From contig NZ_JBHWAB010000001.1 in assembly GCF_042688525.2 (NCBI RefSeq), forward strand, positions 2,852,001 through 2,916,000: a DNA stretch of 64,000 bases, in the 5' to 3' direction. Each line of letters starts with the position of its first letter. Positions within the stretch are counted from its first letter, which is position 1. Below, piece after piece: positions 15,689 through 24,238 of this stretch. Below the pieces are notes generated by a model, which was not told the DNA's origin, ran no database searches, and saw only the letters and a program-made list of their open reading frames with translations. The DNA comes from Haloimpatiens sp042688525 (GTDB lineage: Bacteria > Bacillota > Clostridia > Clostridiales > Clostridiaceae). The translations under genes and the position numbers were made by a program.

Positions 15689-18523
15689 TTATTTTTTTAA
15701 CACTTTTATGATATAACAAATTTCATCATCTACTATTTTTATTCTATAAGCCTTTTCTAAAATTTCAGCAGCTTTTCTTATCTTTAAAAACTGTATTTTA
15801 TTATTTGCTATGAATTGATTCACATTATCAAATTTTACAATATCTTTGTGTATACATCTATCCAACATGCACCCTAAATGAACTATTAAATCTATTAAGC
15901 TACTTTCATCATTATTATAGGATAAATTTAGCTCGTCGATGAACTTCTTTATATAAGCCACTGCAAACCTTGGATTTATACATTTAACATACTGTTCTAA
16001 CATCTCTCTTGATATGTCGTATACACTTTTTTTAGTTTCATCTTCATCATAATTTCTATTCTTAGATACACTAATTTCTAGGAACTTAATAAATTTATCT
16101 TTAAACTTGTCATTTAAAAGTTGATTTATTGGGAAATATGGTATATCAATCTTAGGTTTTAAGCTTCCAACACAAGCAATGATATCATACTCTTCATTTA
16201 ATTTTTGAAATTCCTCAGAATCATTTTCAGCAGTAACATAATCTAGTGGAATAATTTCTATATCTGAATTATTAAATGAATCACTAAGTATATTAAATAA
16301 AATATTTTTAGCCATCATACTTGCACCTTGACCTGTAACGCACACTGTTATTATTGCTCTTTTTTTACTTACAACAACATTAGAATTTGAAACTTCTTTT
16401 TTTATTAAAGATTTGTATATTGTATTTAATCCTTCTTTCTTATACATAACTCTTCTAAGAGATTCTAAAACTAATAACGTAGATACATTATCTATGGTCC
16501 TTACCTTTATACCTGTTTCATTCATGATTCTATCTCCAAAATCCACCAAAGAGCCCATATCTACTAAAAGTAGTACTCCTTTGCCTTTATCCAAAGCCAC
16601 TACTGTTGCAAGTACTTTATTATATATTTCTGCAATTTCAGAATCTAAAGGCATATCTATAGCCTTAACAAAATTAAAATTTAACAATGAATTTGCAACA
16701 TTAGCCATACTTGAAGCAGTACTTTCTCCATGACATATTACAAAAATTCCTATTTTAGATTCACTTTCTTTTTCGTCTTTATTATTAGCTAATAAAATTG
16801 CTAAAAAACCTTTTTCATCTTCAGGTATCTCAACATTAAATTTACTATTCAATTGTACTATTAATGCTTGTGCTACCTCATATTCTTCTGGATATATCTT
16901 TTTTATTTTAATTAAATTTGGATTTTTAATTGGTTTTTCTTGTTTTAATCTTTTAATAAGTGATTGAATATGAAATGCAAATCCAAATACTAGTTTACTG
17001 CTAAATTTTGTATTTAATTTTTGAGAAGCATAATTAATTAATTCTATAGAACTATCAACAATTTTCTTATCAATTATTTTATATAATTGTCTAATATTTA
17101 AACTATCAAAATTTAATTTATTTATAACTTTTTTAAAGTAATTCTCTATTACTTCATTAATTTGTATATCAATTTGTTTTTCATCTAATCCTTTATTTTT
17201 TAATTCTTCTACCTTTGCAAGTAAATCATCATATATGTTTTCATTGAGGGATTTAGAATAATTTTTATCTGTATTAGATGGTGAAATAATGATTTCCTCA
17301 TTAAAAATATCTAAAAATTCTTTTACATTTCCTTGGATTTTATTTTCTTTAAAAATATTTTCTCTGATTTCTTTTTTTAACATTTGAAATTCCACTTTTA
17401 GTTTTTGAATATTTTGATTATTTTGTATATGTTGTAAAAATGCTTTCGCACATAAAAGTTTAATTTCTGAACTTAATTCACCTATATTACCTGCAAACTC
17501 ATATATTGATAAAGCTTTTAATACTTCTGGTGATATACTTATAGGTATTTTTAATTTTACAGCCTCATTATAAAATAAATTTTCTATTATTTCTACTCTC
17601 TCACCAATATCTTTTTCTTCAAAACATGGTAATTTTATTATTACTGGAATCCTTCTTAAAAAAGTTGTCAACAAAACATCATTGGGATCTTCAGTAGTTG
17701 CTGCTATAATCAATACATTACTTTTTCTAGTTTTTCCTGTTTCACCTAATCTATGATATTCACCTTTGTCTATAAGAAAAAATAACATTTCCTGACCATC
17801 AGGTGGAAGTCTATGCACTTCATCTAAAAAAAGAATACCACCATTAGCTTCTTCTACCAATCCTCTTTTATCTGAATCAGCTCCTGTAAAAGCTCCTTTA
17901 ACAGATCCAAAAAGTTGCGATAATAATAATTGTGGATTATTAAAATAATCTGAACAATTAAATGATATAAATGGTAACTCTTTATTTGACAATCCTTTAC
18001 TTCTTCTTGCAAATTCATACATTGTATTAGCAAAAGTAGTTTTACCTACTCCACTTTTACCTAATATTAAAGTATGCAAACCATTAGGTGGATACATAAT
18101 AGCTGCTTTTGCTTGCCCAATTGGATTTAACAAACTATTATTACTACCTATCAATGATTTAAATGGATCCTCTTTTTTACTTTCCTTCATTAATTCCCAT
18201 TCTCTAATAAGTTCTTTTAACTCATTAAGTGTAAATTCTGTTTTCCAGTTTTGACATATATCTTTAAAAACGTTTTCGTTAATAATTTCACTTGGAATAA
18301 ACCTAACAGGTCTACTTACAATTTTTATTAATTTCCCTGATCTCCATAATTCATTTAATAATGTGCTTGCATTATTTCTTACTATATTAAGCTTATCTTG
18401 AATTTCAAAAGCATCTACACCTACTGTATCATATTTTTTTATACTTTCTTTAATGTTTTCTAATGATACATTATCTCTAATATACAAATAAATACTTTCT
18501 TTTTTTGTCACTAAACTCACCAC
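15689..18523 (-). CDS. LevR-type sigma-54 activator with PTS regulatory domains
   Basis: 944 residues. Order: winged helix (1-75), AAA+ sigma-54 interaction domain (about 120-370) with Walker A GKSGVGKTT (155-163), the sigma-54 contact loop GAFTGA (210-215) and Walker B GGILFLDE; PRD1 (about 460-580); mannose-type EIIA (about 605-740) with His in ICHGES; EIIB-like domain with Cys in CVTGQGAS (about 755-845); PRD2 (to 944). The regulatory His residues (FAFHIQSL; DRCIHKD) let PTS phosphorylation tune activity. As in LevR of B. subtilis, it should activate a sigma-54 promoter: the divergent galactitol-type PTS operon has one at 19074. Start codon at 18523 is ATG-proximal with good context (aggtggtgag upstream). 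rpoN is not in the window. Confidence 0.93.
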   Translation of the reverse strand: MVSLVTKKESIYLYIRDNVSLENIKESIKKYDTVGVDAFEIQDKLNIVRNNASTLLNELWRSGKLIKIVSRPVRFIPSEIINENVFKDICQNWKTEFTLNELKELIREWELMKESKKEDPFKSLIGSNNSLLNPIGQAKAAIMYPPNGLHTLILGKSGVGKTTFANTMYEFARRSKGLSNKELPFISFNCSDYFNNPQLLLSQLFGSVKGAFTGADSDKRGLVEEANGGILFLDEVHRLPPDGQEMLFFLIDKGEYHRLGETGKTRKSNVLIIAATTEDPNDVLLTTFLRRIPVIIKLPCFEEKDIGERVEIIENLFYNEAVKLKIPISISPEVLKALSIYEFAGNIGELSSEIKLLCAKAFLQHIQNNQNIQKLKVEFQMLKKEIRENIFKENKIQGNVKEFLDIFNEEIIISPSNTDKNYSKSLNENIYDDLLAKVEELKNKGLDEKQIDIQINEVIENYFKKVINKLNFDSLNIRQLYKIIDKKIVDSSIELINYASQKLNTKFSSKLVFGFAFHIQSLIKRLKQEKPIKNPNLIKIKKIYPEEYEVAQALIVQLNSKFNVEIPEDEKGFLAILLANNKDEKESESKIGIFVICHGESTASSMANVANSLLNFNFVKAIDMPLDSEIAEIYNKVLATVVALDKGKGVLLLVDMGSLVDFGDRIMNETGIKVRTIDNVSTLLVLESLRRVMYKKEGLNTIYKSLIKKEVSNSNVVVSKKRAIITVCVTGQGASMMAKNILFNILSDSFNNSDIEIIPLDYVTAENDSEEFQKLNEEYDIIACVGSLKPKIDIPYFPINQLLNDKFKDKFIKFLEISVSKNRNYDEDETKKSVYDISREMLEQYVKCINPRFAVAYIKKFIDELNLSYNNDESSLIDLIVHLGCMLDRCIHKDIVKFDNVNQFIANNKIQFLKIRKAAEILEKAYRIKIVDDEICYIIKVLKK

Positions 18524-18551
18524 CTATCTTTGTCTTAAGTTAGTGTACTTT

Positions 18552-18752
18552 CTATTTCTTTTTATCTTCATTCATATGCACAACTTTTAATTTTTCAAAA
18601 GCCTTTGGAAGAGGAATATCTCCTTTAAACTTATCAAGATACATTGCCATTACAAAACATGCTACACCAAAATATATATTTTTTGTAAAAAAAGCTATTA
18701 TTAAAAGTATAGTTGTCGATGCCACTAATATATACCAAACACTTGGTTTCAT
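18552..18752 (-). CDS. Small two-helix membrane protein upstream of levR-type gene
   Basis: 66 residues: two hydrophobic segments (WYILVASTTILLIIAFF and YFGVACFVMAMYL) and a charged C-terminal tail. ATG follows GGGGTG at good spacing. It lies 28 bases before the LevR-type gene on the same strand and so probably shares its transcript. I do not recognise the family. It could be an unknown PTS-associated protein or simply a small membrane protein. Confidence 0.6.
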   Translation of the reverse strand: MKPSVWYILVASTTILLIIAFFTKNIYFGVACFVMAMYLDKFKGDIPLPKAFEKLKVVHMNEDKKK

Positions 18753-18985
18753 ATTAACACCCCTTCAAATTATATTATTTTCTTATAGATTATATTAAAA
18801 ATATTTCAATTTCAATGTTATATTTTTACATATGTCTATTCATTGTTAAGAAAAATCTTTAATTTCAGTGTTTTAAGAATTTTTTTATTTTTTTAATGAT
18901 ACTAAAAATATTTGCTATAAATTTCTTTAAAACATTTTTAATGCATATATTTCTTTAAAATTTCGTCATATTTTTTAATAAAAAC

Positions 18986-19023
18986 ATTATGCACTAATTA
19001 TTAAATAAATTTTAGTGCATAAT
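18986..19023. promoter_or_regulatory. Palindromic candidate enhancer site for the LevR-type activator
   Basis: ATTATGCACTAA and TTAGTGCATAAT are a perfect 12-base inverted repeat with a 14-base spacer. It is centred about 70 bases upstream of the -24 element, the usual place for a bacterial enhancer-binding protein site. Confidence 0.65.
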
Positions 19024-19073
19024 ACAACGTAAAAATGTTGAAAAATCAATGCTTAAAAACTATATGCTCTATT

Positions 19074-19089
19074 TGGCATGTAAATTGCT
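19074..19089 (+). promoter_or_regulatory. Sigma-54 (-24/-12) promoter of the PTS operon
   Basis: TGGCATGTAAATTGCT matches the sigma-54 consensus TGGCAC-N5-TTGCW with one change; the GG (19075-19076) and GC (19087-19088) are exactly 10 bases apart. It lies 45 bases before the EIIA start and opposite a sigma-54 activator gene. Confidence 0.88.
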
Positions 19090-19134
19090 TTATATATTTA
19101 CAACAAAATAAAAATTCAAGAAGGACGTGATACT

Positions 19135-19599
19135 ATGGTAACCAATTCTCTAATAAATAAAGAATTAATTTTATTAGACTTTGATGCAAAAGATAAATTT
19201 GATCTTCTAAGTAAACTCTCTTCAATTTTAATTGAAAAAAGCTATGTAAAACCTTCTTTTGAGAATGCTGTAATAGAAAGAGAAAAAGTATTTCCAACAG
19301 GATTAATAACAGAAGGTGCCAATGTTGCAATTCCCCATACTGATGCAATACATGTAATTAAACCTACAATAGTATTTGCTAAATTAAAAAATCCAATTAC
19401 ATTTAAAGAAATGGGTCTAGGAAAAAAAGATATAAATTCAGAACTAATTTTCATGTTAGCAATAAATAATCCTAAAGAACAAGTTTCTACATTAAGTAAT
19501 CTCATGTCAATATTTTCAAATAAAGAATTGCTCTCTAATATAAAGGACTCAAATGATGTATTAGAAATCTTAAATTTATTAACAAATGCACTTAATTAA
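19135..19599 (+). CDS. PTS EIIA component, fructose/galactitol type
   Basis: 154 residues of the PTS EIIA-2 family. The phospho-accepting His lies in VAIPHTDAIHV, after the typical REKVFPTGL; the C-terminal helices (LSNLMSIFSN) are also standard. It takes phosphate from HPr and passes it to the EIIB encoded next. First gene of an operon EIIA-EIIB-EIIC-aldolase-dhaK-dhaL; ATG follows AAGGACG. Family similarity is to GatA rather than to mannitol EIIA, judged from the partner subunits. Confidence 0.93.
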   Translation: MVTNSLINKELILLDFDAKDKFDLLSKLSSILIEKSYVKPSFENAVIEREKVFPTGLITEGANVAIPHTDAIHVIKPTIVFAKLKNPITFKEMGLGKKDINSELIFMLAINNPKEQVSTLSNLMSIFSNKELLSNIKDSNDVLEILNLLTNALN

Positions 19600-19657
19600 T
19601 TTAACATAAATTAAATTTTATAAATATGTTTAAAATAAACAAAAAGGAGGATTTAAA

Positions 19658-19939
19658 ATGAAAAATATAATCGTAGCATGTGGTTCAGGAGTGGCAACTT
19701 CTCAAACAGTTGCATCAAAAATATCTAGAATGTGTGAGGATGAAGGCATTCAAGCAAATGTTGAAGCTGTTGATATTAAGTCATTAGATAGTGTTATAGG
19801 TCAAGCTGATATCTATGTTTCTATTGTTCCAACAGAAGGATTAGAAATAAAAATTCCTACATTAAGTGGTATACCTTTCTTAACTGGTATGGGTATTGAT
19901 GAAGAATTTGAAAAATTAAAAAATTACTTAAATAGTTAA
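19658..19939 (+). CDS. PTS EIIB component, galactitol type
   Basis: 93 residues. The P-loop with the phosphorylated Cys is at the N-terminus (IIVACGSGVATSQTVA), typical of GatB-like EIIB. A cytoplasmic protein that transfers phosphate from EIIA to the incoming sugar at EIIC. ATG follows AAGGAGG. A 219-base spacer with a hairpin separates it from the EIIC gene. Confidence 0.93.
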   Translation: MKNIIVACGSGVATSQTVASKISRMCEDEGIQANVEAVDIKSLDSVIGQADIYVSIVPTEGLEIKIPTLSGIPFLTGMGIDEEFEKLKNYLNS

Positions 19940-19984
19940 TGTAAGCTCATTTATAACTAGGTATAGATTATGATTATAATAACA

Positions 19985-20040
19985 AAATACCTCCTGTTAA
20001 TATATTTACCCTAACCAAACATAATAACAGAGAGGTATTT
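19985..20040 (+). other. Intercistronic hairpin between EIIB and EIIC genes
   Basis: AAATACCTCCTGTTA and TAACAGAGAGGTATTT pair with a one-base bulge. There is no U-tract, so an mRNA processing or stability element is likelier than a terminator. Confidence 0.5.
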
Positions 20041-20158
20041 ACACTAAATTAATACAATAACAATTACACAACACAATTATACTATAAATATTTCATACTT
20101 AAAATAATTTTATTATTCAAAATTAAAAATAATATTTATTTGAAGGAGGAATCATACA

Positions 20159-21526
20159 ATGAGTGCTGTTATACATTATATTTTAGATTTAGGTGCAGGA
20201 ATCTTTTTACCAATAATAATGATTACACTAGGATTATTAATTGGAATGAAAGCAAAAAAAGCCATAACTGCCGGTTTAACACTAGGTATTGCCTTTGTGG
20301 GCATGAATGTAATTTTAGGTTTCATGTTTGGTTCAATAAGCCCTGCTGCAAATGCTTTCGTTAAAAGCACAGGAATACAACTTAATGCAATTGACGTAGG
20401 TTGGTCTCCATGGGCTGCAGTTGCTTGGGCATGGCCTTATGCATTAGCAATGTTCCCTCTACAAATAGTAATAAATATTGCTATGTTAGCTTTAGGTTGG
20501 ACAGATTGTTTAAATGTAGATATGTGGAATGTATGGGGGAAAATATTAACTGCTGTAATCGTTTCTGCTGTTACAGGAAGTTTAGTACTTGCTTTCCTTG
20601 TAGCTGCAATACAAGTAGTATTTGAATTAAAAAGTGCTGATATTACTCAAAAACAAACATATGAAATTACTAAAATACCTGGAATAGCTTGTTCTCACCC
20701 AATGGCACTTACAGCTGCTGTTTTACTACCATTTAATAAATTACTAGATTTAATACCTGGAATAGGAAAAACTAAAATTGATGCAGCAAAATTGAAACAA
20801 AAGATTGGTATATTTGGCGAAAATAGTACAATGGGATTCATCGTTGGTTCTCTTATTGCTGGATTTGGTGGATATGATGTCAAAGGAATCTTAACAACTG
20901 GAATTCAAGTAGCAACTGCTTTAGTACTATTCCCTATGGTAGCAAAATTATTCATGCAAGCATTATCTCCAATTGCTGATGCAATGAGTGAACTTATGAA
21001 GAAAAGATTTAAAGGTAGAAAATTTTATATTGGTTTAGATTGGCCTTTCTTAGCTGGACAATCAGAAATTTGGGTAACAGCTATAGTATTGGTTCCTGTA
21101 GAGTTAGTATTAGCAATTGTTCTTGCAAAATTAGGCTTAAGTAGCACTTTACCTTTAGGTTCAATAATTAACATATGTCTTGCAGTTCCACTACTTATTA
21201 TTACTGGTGGAGATTTGATAAGAATGATCATAATAGGAATAATGGCTACACCTCTTTATCTTATTGTATCAAGTCAGTTTAGTCCATTGATGACAGATTT
21301 AGCTAAAAAAGTAGGAACAATTGACATACCTAAGAATCAATTATTAGCTTATTTTGGTATAGAAAGCCCTGATTTTAGATGGGCAATGGCACATGGGGCT
21401 AATATCATTAACGGTGATATTTTAGGATTAGTTGTATTAATCGGATATCTTGCTTTATTTGTATGGTATTACAAACACATGAAAAAGGTAGATGCAGAAA
21501 TTGATAAAAAGAATGGTGTTGTATAA
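20159..21526 (+). CDS. PTS EIIC component, galactitol type
   Basis: 455 residues, about ten to twelve membrane helices, matching the GatC (EIIC-GAT) family. Visible family features are the N-terminal DLGAGIFLPIIMITLGLLIG, the conserved GLTLGIAFVGMNVILGF, GWTDCLNVDMWNVWGK and the late HGANIINGD. It forms the sugar channel. Substrates of this family include galactitol, other polyols and ketoses, and the family alone does not settle which. ATG follows GAAGGAGG. No polyol phosphate dehydrogenase gene is present in the operon, which argues for an imported ketose or a substrate handled directly by the aldolase. Confidence 0.92.
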   Translation: MSAVIHYILDLGAGIFLPIIMITLGLLIGMKAKKAITAGLTLGIAFVGMNVILGFMFGSISPAANAFVKSTGIQLNAIDVGWSPWAAVAWAWPYALAMFPLQIVINIAMLALGWTDCLNVDMWNVWGKILTAVIVSAVTGSLVLAFLVAAIQVVFELKSADITQKQTYEITKIPGIACSHPMALTAAVLLPFNKLLDLIPGIGKTKIDAAKLKQKIGIFGENSTMGFIVGSLIAGFGGYDVKGILTTGIQVATALVLFPMVAKLFMQALSPIADAMSELMKKRFKGRKFYIGLDWPFLAGQSEIWVTAIVLVPVELVLAIVLAKLGLSSTLPLGSIINICLAVPLLIITGGDLIRMIIIGIMATPLYLIVSSQFSPLMTDLAKKVGTIDIPKNQLLAYFGIESPDFRWAMAHGANIINGDILGLVVLIGYLALFVWYYKHMKKVDAEIDKKNGVV

Positions 21527-21545
21527 AAATACTTTATCCCATAAC

Positions 21546-21593
21546 TGTCCACTCTAAAATTTTGCTTCTACAAATAAATATTAAGAGTGGACA
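21546..21593 (+). other. Intercistronic hairpin behind EIIC
   Basis: TGTCCACTCT and AGAGTGGACA form a perfect 10-bp stem with a 28-base loop. First of two hairpins between the EIIC and aldolase genes. Confidence 0.5.
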
Positions 21594-21612
21594 TGCTCTA
21601 GATAACTTCAAT

Positions 21613-21646
21613 AACCTTCAGATGGGATACAAACCCATCTGAAGTT
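21613..21646 (+). other. Second intercistronic hairpin before the aldolase gene
   Basis: CTTCAGATGGG and CCCATCTGAAG pair perfectly (11 bp) with a 7-base loop. No U-tract follows; with the hairpin at 21546 it may reduce or stabilise transcript of the catabolic genes. Confidence 0.5.
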
Positions 21647-21695
21647 AAAGTTTAACTTTATATAATAATATAGATACAGAAAGGGAGTAATGATA

Positions 21696-22349
21696 ATGTT
21701 AGAAAACTTAAAGAAAGATGTAGTAAGAATTGCTAAAGCAGCAGATGAAAGTGGTTTATGTAGACATAAATCCGGTAATTTTAGTATACGTGATAAGGAA
21801 ACAGGTTATATAGTTGTAACTCCTTCTGCCGTTGCAAGAGAAGACTTAACTTATCATGATATTTGTGTTGTAGATATTAATGCAAATGCTATAGAAATAG
21901 AAACAAATGTAAGACCTACTAGTGAGTTATTACTTCATCTTGAAGCTTATAAGACAAGAGAAGATATTAATGCTGTAGTTCATACACATTCACATTTTGC
22001 CACTGCTTTTGCTGTATTATCAAAAGAAATTCCTCCAATAGTTTATGAAGCAGTATCTTATGGTGGTAAAGTTCCAGTAGCACCTTATGGAAGACCTGGT
22101 ACTAGAAAGTTAGCTGAAAGTGTAATTGAACCATTAAAAGTTTCAAATGCTTGTTTACTAGAAAACCATGGTGTCGTTACAATTGCTAATGACATAGATA
22201 CTGCTCTTTTAAATGCAAACTATGTAGAAGAAGTTGCAGAAGTTTACTATCGTACTCTTCTTATCAACAATGGAAAAGAACCTAAACCTCTTTCATCAGA
22301 AGAATTACAAAAATGGGCATATCCTTCAGAAATCAAATTAAACAAATAA
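21696..22349 (+). CDS. Class II aldolase (fuculose/rhamnulose/ribulose-phosphate type)
   Basis: 217 residues of the AraD/FucA family. The zinc ligands are in VVHTHSHFATAF (two His) and ENHGV; the early catalytic patch GNFSIRD (usually GNxS) and PTSELLLH with the catalytic Glu are present. FucA-like members split ketose-1-phosphates to DHAP and an aldehyde; AraD-like members epimerise ribulose-5-phosphate. Genetic linkage to a PTS that could deliver ketose-1-phosphate and to DhaKL favours the aldolase. Of two ATG codons, the one at 21696 has the better spacing to AGGGAG. Confidence 0.88.
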   Translation: MLENLKKDVVRIAKAADESGLCRHKSGNFSIRDKETGYIVVTPSAVAREDLTYHDICVVDINANAIEIETNVRPTSELLLHLEAYKTREDINAVVHTHSHFATAFAVLSKEIPPIVYEAVSYGGKVPVAPYGRPGTRKLAESVIEPLKVSNACLLENHGVVTIANDIDTALLNANYVEEVAEVYYRTLLINNGKEPKPLSSEELQKWAYPSEIKLNK

Positions 22350-22404
22350 TAAACTATATTTCAAACTAATATTATCAAATATATGAATATTGGGGGAATT
22401 TAAT

Positions 22405-23409
22405 ATGAAAAAGTTAATTAATAAACCTGAAAATTTCGTAAAAGAAACAATAGAAGGTATTCTTTTAGCTCATCCAAATGATTTAAAAATGGCAAATGAT
22501 AATTTTAGATGTATAGTAAGAGCAGATGAAAAGAAAAGTGGAAAGGTTGCAATTGCTACCGGCGGAGGTTCTGGTCACCTTCCAACTTTTCTTGGTTATG
22601 TTGGTTATGGTTTAGCTGACGGTGTAACTGTTGGAAATGTTTTTGCATCCCCAAGTGCAGAATGTATGTATGAAGTTGATAAAGCTATAGACAATGGAGC
22701 AGGTGTACTTCATCTATATGGAAACTATGGTGGAGACATCATGAATTTTAGAATGGCAGCTGATCTTTGTGAAATGGATGATATTAAAGTTTCCGAGGTT
22801 ATGGTAACAGATGATGTAGCTTCTGCTCCAAAAGGTAGTGAATCTAAAAGAAGAGGTGTTGCAGGTCTTTTCTTTGCTTATAAAATTGCAGGAGCTGCTG
22901 CAGAAAAAATGTATTCACTAGATAAAGTTAAAGAAATTGCTGAAAAAACTGTTTCATACACAAGAACTATGGGGGTTGCCTTAACTCCATGTATTGTTCC
23001 TGAAGTTGGAAAACCAACTTTTACAATAGGTGAAAATGAAATGGAAATAGGAATGGGGATTCATGGTGAGCCAGGAATAAATAGAACAGAATTAAAAACA
23101 TGTGATGAAGTTGTTGAAATAATGTTAAATAAAATAGTTGAAGATTTACCATACGTAAATGGTGATGAAGTTGCTATTTTAATAAATGGTTTAGGTTCAA
23201 CACCTAAAGAAGAACTTTATGTTGCCTACAGAAAATCTCATGATATTTTGAAAAACTTAGGAATTTCTATTTATAGACCTTACCTAGGTGAATTTGCTAC
23301 TTCTATGGAAATGGCTGGAATGTCAATCACTTTACTAAAATTAGATGATGAGCTAAAAGAATTACTAGATGCACCTGCTTATTCTCCATTCTTTCAACAG
23401 TTAAAATAA
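22405..23409 (+). CDS. DhaK-like subunit of a dihydroxyacetone/ketose kinase
   Basis: About 334 residues, DAK1/DhaK family. GGGSGHLPTFLGYVG is the substrate-binding glycine region, LHLYGNYGGDIMNF the central strand, and MGIHGEPG contains the His that binds the substrate carbonyl covalently in DhaK. ATG at 22405 follows GGGGGAA (a TTG five codons earlier overlaps that site). Partner of the DhaL-like gene 31 bases on. In this operon the substrate may be dihydroxyacetone or a C4/C5 ketose released from the sugar. DhaM, the PTS phosphoryl donor of some such kinases, is not present, so either ATP or a distant DhaM is used. Confidence 0.9.
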   Translation: MKKLINKPENFVKETIEGILLAHPNDLKMANDNFRCIVRADEKKSGKVAIATGGGSGHLPTFLGYVGYGLADGVTVGNVFASPSAECMYEVDKAIDNGAGVLHLYGNYGGDIMNFRMAADLCEMDDIKVSEVMVTDDVASAPKGSESKRRGVAGLFFAYKIAGAAAEKMYSLDKVKEIAEKTVSYTRTMGVALTPCIVPEVGKPTFTIGENEMEIGMGIHGEPGINRTELKTCDEVVEIMLNKIVEDLPYVNGDEVAILINGLGSTPKEELYVAYRKSHDILKNLGISIYRPYLGEFATSMEMAGMSITLLKLDDELKELLDAPAYSPFFQQLK

Positions 23410-23440
23410 AATTTTATAACAGATATAAGGGGATGAGTTT

Positions 23441-24082
23441 ATGCAAAATTTAGTTAAAGAAAACATAAAAGGTATATTACAAGAAATCACACTTGTGATG
23501 AATGAAGAAAAAACATATTTAACAGAATTAGATGCAGCCATGGGTGATGGAGATTTAGGTCTTACAATGTGTACTGGCTTTCAAACATTAACAAATGAAA
23601 TAGATAATATTAACACAGATGATATTGGACTTTTACTCATGAAACTAGGAATGTGTATGAATTCAGTTGTTCCTTCTACAATGGGTACATTAATATCTAC
23701 TTGTTTTATAAAATCTGGTAAATCCGTTAAAGGAAAAGTTACCCTAACATTAGAAGACTTTGTTAAAATGGGTGATGCAGCTGTAAATGGTGTAATTGAA
23801 ATTGGTAACACTAAACTTGGAGAAAAAACTATGCTTGATGCACTTCATCCTGCTGTTATTTCTCTTAAAGAATCCTATTCTGAAAATAAATCTTTAGTAG
23901 AAGCTGCAGCACTTGCTTATAAAGCTGCCTCTTTAAGAGTCGAAGAAACTAAAAACATGAAATCAGTTCATGGTAGAGCTGCTTATTATGGTGAAAAATC
24001 TTTAGGAAGACCTGACTCCGGAGCCACTGCAGTAATGTTTATTTTTAAAGCTATTAACCAATATGCTGAAAATTTTAGATAA
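23441..24082 (+). CDS. DhaL-like nucleotide-binding subunit of a dihydroxyacetone/ketose kinase
   Basis: 213 residues, DAK2/DhaL family, all-helical. The Mg-ADP/ATP-binding Asp cluster AAMGDGDLGLTM is intact, as are GTLISTCF, GEKTMLDALHP and RAAYYGEKSLGRPDSGA. It binds nucleotide and phosphorylates the ketose held by DhaK. Starts at ATG behind AGGGGATG. Last gene of the operon, which ends at the terminator at 24141. Confidence 0.9.
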   Translation: MQNLVKENIKGILQEITLVMNEEKTYLTELDAAMGDGDLGLTMCTGFQTLTNEIDNINTDDIGLLLMKLGMCMNSVVPSTMGTLISTCFIKSGKSVKGKVTLTLEDFVKMGDAAVNGVIEIGNTKLGEKTMLDALHPAVISLKESYSENKSLVEAAALAYKAASLRVEETKNMKSVHGRAAYYGEKSLGRPDSGATAVMFIFKAINQYAENFR

Positions 24083-24140
24083 AATTACTTAACTTTAAAC
24101 CATTGAATTCTTTGAAAAAATTTATAATTTCCTTGATGAT

Positions 24141-24188
24141 AAAAAATGTAGTGTGATTTATATAAAAATAAATCACACTACATTTTTT
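24141..24188. terminator. Strong bidirectional terminator
   Basis: AAAAAATGTAGTGTGATTTAT and its perfect complement enclose a 6-base loop; runs of A and T flank both sides. It separates the PTS operon from the convergent beta-propeller gene. Confidence 0.92.
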
Positions 24189-24238
24189 CAATAAACTTCA
24201 TGTGAATTAAAACTCCACCTTAAGCTTACAAAATTTCT

